Shown here: piece by piece, positions 23,171 to 27,998 of the stretch
Layout: each line of letters starts with the position of its first letter
How positions within the stretch are numbered: the stretch's first letter is position 1
Assembly: GCA_002344795.1 (NCBI GenBank)
Contig: DDUM01000009.1
Span: 35,055-63,052, forward strand
Reading direction: 5' to 3'
Origin: Flammeovirgaceae bacterium UBA2338
GTDB taxonomy: Bacteria; Bacteroidota; Bacteroidia; Cytophagales; Cyclobacteriaceae
DNA length: 27,998 bases
Notes under the pieces: generated by a model
Database searches by the model: none
What the model saw: the letters and a program-made list of their open reading frames with translations, nothing else
What the model was told of the DNA's origin: nothing
Made by a program: the position numbers and the translations under genes

Positions 23171-24103
23171 TCATTTTTTGAAATATTCTCGCGTCTTCAA
23201 GATGGGTATTACTTGTTCCCGGCTGAAAAGAACTGGATCTGTACCATTCAACCTGCCCAAAGCATCAGGATCGCCATCAATGGGTGGATAAAGGTCAAGA
23301 ACAAGGGCATTATCACCCAGGTCATAAACACTGATTGTGGCAATAGGTGGCGTTTGGATGAGACTATCATACACTGGCACTCGCCCGGGAGTCAAATACT
23401 CTTTCGCCATGAGCAAGGACACCGCATCTAAATAGTCATTCAATCTTGTAGTATCCGAAGGGGGGCTGTTCACCAAATCAAAACCTGACCCCTGATCGGC
23501 AATAGTGAAGTTTTGGCTGGGCTGCCTGTTGAATTCTGTTTCTAATTTCTTGAAATTCCTCCAATTGAAATTAAACACGCGTCTGTCTCTCCATCCATTG
23601 GCCTCAACCTCAAAAATTCCTGAAATGTACACCCTATACCCCGGGATAGTCATAATGTAGGGGCCAAGCTCTTCATCAAGAAAATAAGCTTCCGTTTTTG
23701 CAGCATTTCCTCCTGCATAGAAACTCCTCACCAGGACATCTCCCTGAAATAAATCGAGCTTCACACCATTCTTCATTACCATAGAAGACACAGCGTCTCT
23801 AAGGCTGCTTGCCACTTGCCTTTTGGGTTCGGCCTGCTGTAGCGTAGCAAACAGAACAGTTATCAATTGTTCATCCGCTTCCTGATTTTTATTCACCAGC
23901 CATTTCGAACCACTAAAGCTTAGCGCTACTTCGCTCCCAGCAGATGACAGTATAACCCTATCCACTAAAGAGAGGTCACTTACTTTAAAAAGGGTTTTGT
24001 CGATCTCTTGTCGGTCTGATGGATAAAAGAATAGCACGACAGCGAGTATTAACAAACCGCCTAGTGTAGCTAACAACGTCTTATTCTTTTTCTCCTGACT
24101 CAA
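23171..24103 (-). CDS. DUF4340 protein, accessory to the Gld ABC transporter
   Basis: This is a 310-residue protein with one N-terminal membrane anchor (about 9-25, TLLATLGGLLILAVVLFFY) and a long extracytoplasmic part with repeated beta-rich segments (VILSSAGSEVALSFSGSKWLV; TKLD LF-type strands). It matches the DUF4340 type of protein that accompanies GldF/GldG-like ABC systems in many bacteria. Its ATG overlaps the gldG stop by 4 nt (ATGA), so it is translationally coupled and probably works with the transporter. What it does is unknown. The family call comes from length, topology and gene order plus recall of the family, not a search. Confidence 0.75.
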   Translation of the reverse strand: MSQEKKNKTLLATLGGLLILAVVLFFYPSDRQEIDKTLFKVSDLSLVDRVILSSAGSEVALSFSGSKWLVNKNQEADEQLITVLFATLQQAEPKRQVASSLRDAVSSMVMKNGVKLDLFQGDVLVRSFYAGGNAAKTEAYFLDEELGPYIMTIPGYRVYISGIFEVEANGWRDRRVFNFNWRNFKKLETEFNRQPSQNFTIADQGSGFDLVNSPPSDTTRLNDYLDAVSLLMAKEYLTPGRVPVYDSLIQTPPIATISVYDLGDNALVLDLYPPIDGDPDALGRLNGTDPVLFSREQVIPILKTREYFKK

Positions 24104-25785
24104 TGGTTAGAATATTTTCGTTTCCGTAAATAAGCTCTTAACAATCCAAAAACAAACAGAATTACCAGAGGAAGTATCAGATTGATCATTTGCCAAAAAG
24201 CCCTGTCCTCCTCAATCTTCGTTTTATTCAACGGCCTGATTTTTATTTCTTTGCTTCGTGTGCTGATTAACCCATCGTCATCCACCAGATAAGCCACCAT
24301 GTTCATCAACAGGTTTTCATTGGCAAAGGTGTAAGACGAAATAGGATCGAAGCCCAATTGCTGGGGTTGCCCCGTTCTTGAATTCACATCATTTCTTGCC
24401 ACATCTCCATCTGAGATCACTATTATTTTTGTTGGCAAGCTTTTCTCTTTAAGCACAATCCCATCACTCCCATCTGGTAAAAATCTATCCTTATAAAGCG
24501 AAGTAAATTCTCCTTCCAGCAAGTAAGCTACCGGTATTGAACCGGGCTGAAACAACTCTGGGTTTGTGTTGTTGCGCAAATCATTGACACTTACTTTTAC
24601 GGGCGTGCCCAATTTACGCGATGCGGGTGAAGTAAATAATAAGGGAGTTTTCTTAATGCCTGTCGCTTTCACCGTATCTATACTGCTTGCAAAACGGAGC
24701 AGCGTTGCATCAAGGTTGCGAGTAATGGGGTGAGTAGCATATTGATTGACCAAGGGAAAAAAAGGCCAATCCATCTGCATCAGCTGTGGGCGATTATCTA
24801 CCATACCCGTTACAATCGGATATCGGGCTGCAATCCTATCCTGAATAAGATCAGGGTTGATCCTAACGCCATATTTAAATAACAAATCTTCAATGTTGAG
24901 TGTATAAGGAAATGCGAAATAGTCTTGCCTCGAGGCGCTGTCCATCACTGCATCCAACTTGTCGATCAACACCAGTAACTTTCCACCGTGCATTACAAAT
25001 TGATCTAACTTCAGCTTATCCACTTCACTAAATGAATGCGTGGGCTTGGGTACAATGAGCAAGTCGTAATTTTCAATTGCCTTCTTTCGTGTAAGATCTA
25101 CTTTATACACACCGTAATTATCCAATAACGCATTGTTAAAACTGGCAATTTTTAGACTATCCAATTCACCATGGCCGGTGAGTAATCCTATTCGTTTTGG
25201 ATTTGTATTGGTGAGTTGTTGAATGGTGTTGGCCAACTCATACTCCAATCCTTCTATGGATTGATTCAACACCTCGTCTGAGCTGCTGGCACGATTGCCC
25301 TTCAGTAACATCACTCCTTTTTCAAAACCACCATAACTGACCACTGCACCGGGGAACACAATCTTTTCAGTGCGCTGGCCGCCTTTGTTATCTATCACAT
25401 TCATAGGCGAAATTCCCTTTGACACCAACTCGTTCATGAATTCGCTCTGTGCCTTTTGACTTAATGCAGCCTCAGGGTTAGTGAAAGTGTAATGCACTCT
25501 GTTACCTGAAGTAATTCTGAATTCAGCAAGCAACTCATCGATGGATCGCTGCAGTCGTTTAAATCCTGCATTTAAATCCCCTGCCAGAAACACCTCGATG
25601 TACACATCATCATCCAGGTTTTCCAACAAAGTTTGTGTAGGTTCCTTAATGCTGTATCTTTTTTCTTCTGTAAGATCCAACCTGAAGAAAAAGTGAACAG
25701 CGGCCATATTCAATACGATGGCCAGTACAATGCCATTGGCAAGTAATAACAGATCACCTAATTTTTTACTTTTCCAATTCACCAC
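24100..25785 (-). CDS. gldG: Gliding motility-associated ABC transporter substrate-binding protein GldG
   Basis: This 561-residue protein has an N-terminal membrane anchor (about 14-36), a large periplasmic part of the ABC-type 'uncharacterized' family (ITSGNRVHYTFTNPEA, then IGLLTGHGELDS and YDLLIVPKPTHSFSEVDKLKLDQFV, the GldG-type Rossmann-like region) and a C-terminal membrane segment (about 535-553) with a basic tail. In Flavobacterium johnsoniae GldA, GldF and GldG form an ABC transporter needed for gliding; the cargo is unknown. Its start overlaps gldF by 7 nt and its end overlaps the DUF4340 gene by 4 nt. The presence of the genes does not prove motility, since non-gliding relatives also carry them. 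Confidence 0.9.
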   Translation of the reverse strand: MVNWKSKKLGDLLLLANGIVLAIVLNMAAVHFFFRLDLTEEKRYSIKEPTQTLLENLDDDVYIEVFLAGDLNAGFKRLQRSIDELLAEFRITSGNRVHYTFTNPEAALSQKAQSEFMNELVSKGISPMNVIDNKGGQRTEKIVFPGAVVSYGGFEKGVMLLKGNRASSSDEVLNQSIEGLEYELANTIQQLTNTNPKRIGLLTGHGELDSLKIASFNNALLDNYGVYKVDLTRKKAIENYDLLIVPKPTHSFSEVDKLKLDQFVMHGGKLLVLIDKLDAVMDSASRQDYFAFPYTLNIEDLLFKYGVRINPDLIQDRIAARYPIVTGMVDNRPQLMQMDWPFFPLVNQYATHPITRNLDATLLRFASSIDTVKATGIKKTPLLFTSPASRKLGTPVKVSVNDLRNNTNPELFQPGSIPVAYLLEGEFTSLYKDRFLPDGSDGIVLKEKSLPTKIIVISDGDVARNDVNSRTGQPQQLGFDPISSYTFANENLLMNMVAYLVDDDGLISTRSKEIKIRPLNKTKIEEDRAFWQMINLILPLVILFVFGLLRAYLRKRKYSNH

Positions 25786-26507
25786 TGTCTGCTGCTCAAA
25801 ACGGTTTTGGTTAACAACAACATCAACCCTGTTACAGAAAAGAAATAAAGTAAATCCCGGCTGTCAATCAAGCCTCTGCTCATCGAATCATAATGATCCA
25901 ATATTCCCAACTGTTTAATTCGCAAAGCCCATCCTCCTTCTGTTATTAGAGAAGAGAAGGAATCAAATCCAGAATAGAAAATAAGACACAGAAAAGCAGC
26001 CGCTACAAAAGAAACTATTTGATTGGGAGTAATGGATGAAGCAAAGATTCCTATTGAACAAAACACTCCACCCAAAAGGATCAATCCTATATAGGATCCG
26101 ATTACACCTGGAGTATCAATATTACCCGTGGGTTCACCTAATAAATAAACAGAATAATAATAGATCAAGGTGGGTATCACGGCCACCAATACAAGGGCAA
26201 ACCCCGCTAAAAATTTACCCATGATGATATCCCATTCTGACAATGGTTTTGTCAACAGCAACTCCATGGTACCCATTTTCTTTTCCTCCGCAAAGCTGCG
26301 CATGGTGATGGCGGGTATTAAAAAGATAAACACATAGGGCCCCAGTGAGAAGAGGGTGTCCATATCAGCATACCCATAATCGAGCACGGCTGTTTCTGGG
26401 AAAACCCACATCAGCATACCGATGCCTGTAAGGAATACACCGATCACAATGTACGCTATTAGCGAATTGAGAAACCCATTAAACTCTTTGGCAAAAATCT
26501 GAATCAT
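25779..26507 (-). CDS. gldF: Gliding motility-associated ABC transporter permease GldF
   Basis: This is a 242-residue polytopic membrane protein of the ABC-2 permease family with six predicted membrane segments (around 11-35, 51-68, 98-122, 135-157, 163-181 and 219-240). The conserved cytoplasmic loop FAEEKKMGTMELLLTKPLSEWDIIMGKF between helices two and three is the typical ABC-2 coupling region. Length and pattern match GldF. It overlaps gldA by 4 nt (ATGA) and gldG by 7 nt, so the three are one operon. Confidence 0.93.
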   Translation of the reverse strand: MIQIFAKEFNGFLNSLIAYIVIGVFLTGIGMLMWVFPETAVLDYGYADMDTLFSLGPYVFIFLIPAITMRSFAEEKKMGTMELLLTKPLSEWDIIMGKFLAGFALVLVAVIPTLIYYYSVYLLGEPTGNIDTPGVIGSYIGLILLGGVFCSIGIFASSITPNQIVSFVAAAFLCLIFYSGFDSFSSLITEGGWALRIKQLGILDHYDSMSRGLIDSRDLLYFFSVTGLMLLLTKTVLSSRQW

Positions 26508-27427
26508 TTCTCTTTCTCTTCAGAAGTAAGTTCTTTAAAAATCGATTCCATTGAGTGCTCTTCTACCTTCAACTCAATCAGTGATCTGTTTTTATCTGAT
26601 GCATATTTGAACAATTCACTTCTTACATCCACTCCTGGTTGTACGTGTACTTTGCATTTGAATGCCGAAAGAGTCGTTACGCTGGCCACCCCCTCAATTG
26701 AACTGAGTTCATCAATGTTCACTTCTTCTTTAAACTCTACCACCAGGGTACTTCCACCTCTATGCTGAAGCAGGTTACTCAGTTGATCATCAGCGACTAT
26801 TTTCCCTTTGTTGATCACTATTACACGATCACACAAAGCTTGTACTTCCTGCATAATGTGCGAAGAGAAGAGTACCGTTTTATTACGACTCACCTCTTTA
26901 ATCACTTTTCTTATTTCAATAATCTGATTGGGATCCAATCCAGAAGTGGGTTCATCCAAAATCAACACCCCAGGATCATGCAATAAAGCCTGCGCCAACC
27001 CTGCCCGTTGACGATATCCTTTGGAAAGTGATTCCAGTTTTTTATTCTGTTCCAGAGTAAGGCCGCAAAGTGCAATAATTTCTTCTACACGAGATTTGAG
27101 CGCCCTTTCTTTCAATCCATATAACCCTCCTACAAAGCCGAGGTACTCGTGCACATACATGTCCAGATAGAGTGGATTGTGTTCTGGCAAATAGCCAATG
27201 ATCTTTTTTACATGAAGTGGTTGCTCCTGTACATCATATCCTCCCACCTTCACTATTCCTGAAGAGGGTGGCAAATAACCAGTCACGATTTTCATGGTGG
27301 TAGATTTTCCTGCTCCGTTGGGACCCAGGAATCCCACTATTTCCCCCTCCTTTACAGAAAAAGAAATTGAATCAACAGCCTTCTGCTGATCATAAATTTT
27401 AGTGAGATTTTGTATCTGAAGCGACAT
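26504..27427 (-). CDS. gldA: Gliding motility-associated ABC transporter ATP-binding protein GldA
   Basis: This 307-residue ATPase powers the GldFG transporter. It has Walker A GPNGAGKST (35-43), the ABC signature in a LSKGYRQR variant (134-141), Walker B VLILDEPTSGLDP (about 154-166) and the H-loop SSHIM (H190). The C-terminal 85 residues form the extra domain usual in GldA-type and drug-export ATPases. It leads a gldA-gldF-gldG-DUF4340 operon; in F. johnsoniae gldA lies apart from gldFG, so this compact order is informative. Assignment as GldA instead of a generic ABC-2 ATPase rests on its neighbours. Confidence 0.92.
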   Translation of the reverse strand: MSLQIQNLTKIYDQQKAVDSISFSVKEGEIVGFLGPNGAGKSTTMKIVTGYLPPSSGIVKVGGYDVQEQPLHVKKIIGYLPEHNPLYLDMYVHEYLGFVGGLYGLKERALKSRVEEIIALCGLTLEQNKKLESLSKGYRQRAGLAQALLHDPGVLILDEPTSGLDPNQIIEIRKVIKEVSRNKTVLFSSHIMQEVQALCDRVIVINKGKIVADDQLSNLLQHRGGSTLVVEFKEEVNIDELSSIEGVASVTTLSAFKCKVHVQPGVDVRSELFKYASDKNRSLIELKVEEHSMESIFKELTSEEKEK

Positions 27428-27441
27428 GAATTACGTGCGCA

Positions 27442-27449
27442 CAAAAGTA
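27442..27449 (-). promoter_or_regulatory. Candidate -7 promoter element for the gld operon
   Basis: TACTTTTG on the - strand, the same octamer as the greA box, lies 14 nt before the gldA ATG. A TTG at 27476-27474 is 24 nt upstream, one base beyond the usual spacing. Transcription would begin near 27436. Confidence 0.5.
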
Positions 27450-27590
27450 ATTGAAAGTGTCGTTTATCCTAAACAATAGGTATTGTGTTAAAAAATACTT
27501 AATTCGGTCACCAATTTATAACTTGGCCTATTAATTGCCGTTGTATTGGCCATAGAATTTTGTGAAATTTGTCTCTCAAATAATTGAATC

Positions 27591-27998
27591 ATGCGAATTG
27601 TAGTAATAATAGTAGGTGTCATACTGTCCATTTCTTCATGGGCTCAGGGAGGATACAAGATCGATTTCAAAATCAATGGATTGAAGGACACAACGACTTA
27701 TCTGGGTTATTATTATGGTGAGAGTACCTATGTCAAGGATACGGCTCGTGTGAACGCCAATGGAGAGTTTCAGTTTGCGTCTACCACCAGTCTACCTCAA
27801 GGGGTTTATTTTCTGGTACTCAACAAAACAAGAATATTTGAAATCGTAGTAGGCAGCGACCAACAATTTCAAATGGAAACATCCACAGCCGACTACATCA
27901 AGAATATGAAAGTAACGGGCGATGATGATAACAAAATATTTTTTGAGAACATGATGTTCAACATGGCCAGAAATCAGGAGGCCACTCCTTTTTTCTCT
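27591..27998 (+). CDS. Exported DUF4369-type protein, 3' end beyond window
   Basis: The frame opens at ATG 27591 and stays open for 136 codons to the window edge, so it is partial. Residues 1-19 form a signal peptide (MRIVVIIVGVILSISSWAQ). The mature start shows the DUF4369 pattern: a beta-rich KINGLKDTTTYLGYYYG, then STYVKDTARVNANGEFQF and LPQGVYFLVL. DUF4369 commonly precedes a thioredoxin-like (TlpA/AhpC-type) or DUF5106 domain in periplasmic Bacteroidota proteins; whether one follows here cannot be seen. The gene is divergent from the gld operon. Confidence 0.8.
   Translation, partial: MRIVVIIVGVILSISSWAQGGYKIDFKINGLKDTTTYLGYYYGESTYVKDTARVNANGEFQFASTTSLPQGVYFLVLNKTRIFEIVVGSDQQFQMETSTADYIKNMKVTGDDDNKIFFENMMFNMARNQEATPFFS

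Noticed and set aside
23132..23431. 99-codon + strand frame over the end of the DUF4340 gene
   Set aside because: It is antisense to the DUF4340 coding end; no start signal or family features.

Overview
The window looks like a chromosomal piece of a Bacteroidota bacterium, most likely order Cytophagales. Four things support this: a gldA-gldF-gldG gliding-motility ABC operon; a 960-residue secreted protein ending in a type IX secretion 'gliding motility-associated' C-terminal domain; promoter-like sites that fit the Bacteroidota consensus TTG(N~20)TAnnTTTG instead of the E. coli type; and an EF-P of a non-lysine tip type. No tRNA, rRNA, CRISPR array, transposase, integrase or phage gene was seen. 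Most genes are core housekeeping genes, densely packed in short operons with many 4 to 49 nt overlaps.

Layout. 1-336: two tiny exported-peptide genes behind copies of the same 23-bp start region, closed by a terminator. 406-2148 (-): sppA signal peptide peptidase, divergent from folK (2284-2775, +). 2788-7006 (-): fabD, a DCC-family thiol protein, and the large cysteine-rich T9SS cargo. 7231-10373 (+): a small unknown protein, then a PlsB-like acyltransferase overlapping gpsA, which together form the first steps of phospholipid synthesis. 10325-12319 (-): greA, a HIT protein and a DSD1-like PLP enzyme, with a promoter plus terminator in the greA leader. 12466-15567 (-): a membrane-anchored pentapeptide-repeat protein, and the overlapping pair rsmA-mgtE. 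15711-17203 (+): pdxA and a TerB-like protein. 17321-21770 (+): DUF177-rpmF, then fabH-efp-accB-accC, a translation and fatty-acid initiation cluster interrupted by a strong hairpin terminator after rpmF. 21786-21932: a 147-nt nested palindrome. 21946-27427 (-): gldA, gldF, gldG, DUF4340, dnaN. 27591-27998 (+): the start of a DUF4369-type exported protein cut by the window edge.

Lipid synthesis is the strongest theme: AccB/AccC make malonyl-CoA (with AccA/AccD elsewhere), FabD loads malonate on ACP, FabH starts the chain, GpsA makes glycerol-3-phosphate and the PlsB-like enzyme acylates it. Cell-surface biology is the second theme (T9SS cargo, Gld transporter, SppA, small lipoprotein).

The most interesting items are: a short terminated leader between the greA promoter and greA that resembles in layout the GraL leader of E. 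coli; an EF-P with asparagine at the tip; the nested palindrome between accC and dnaN; the tandem tiny exported peptides; and the hairpin pair separating rpmF from fabH. I did not find clear evidence of a wholly new multi-gene system.
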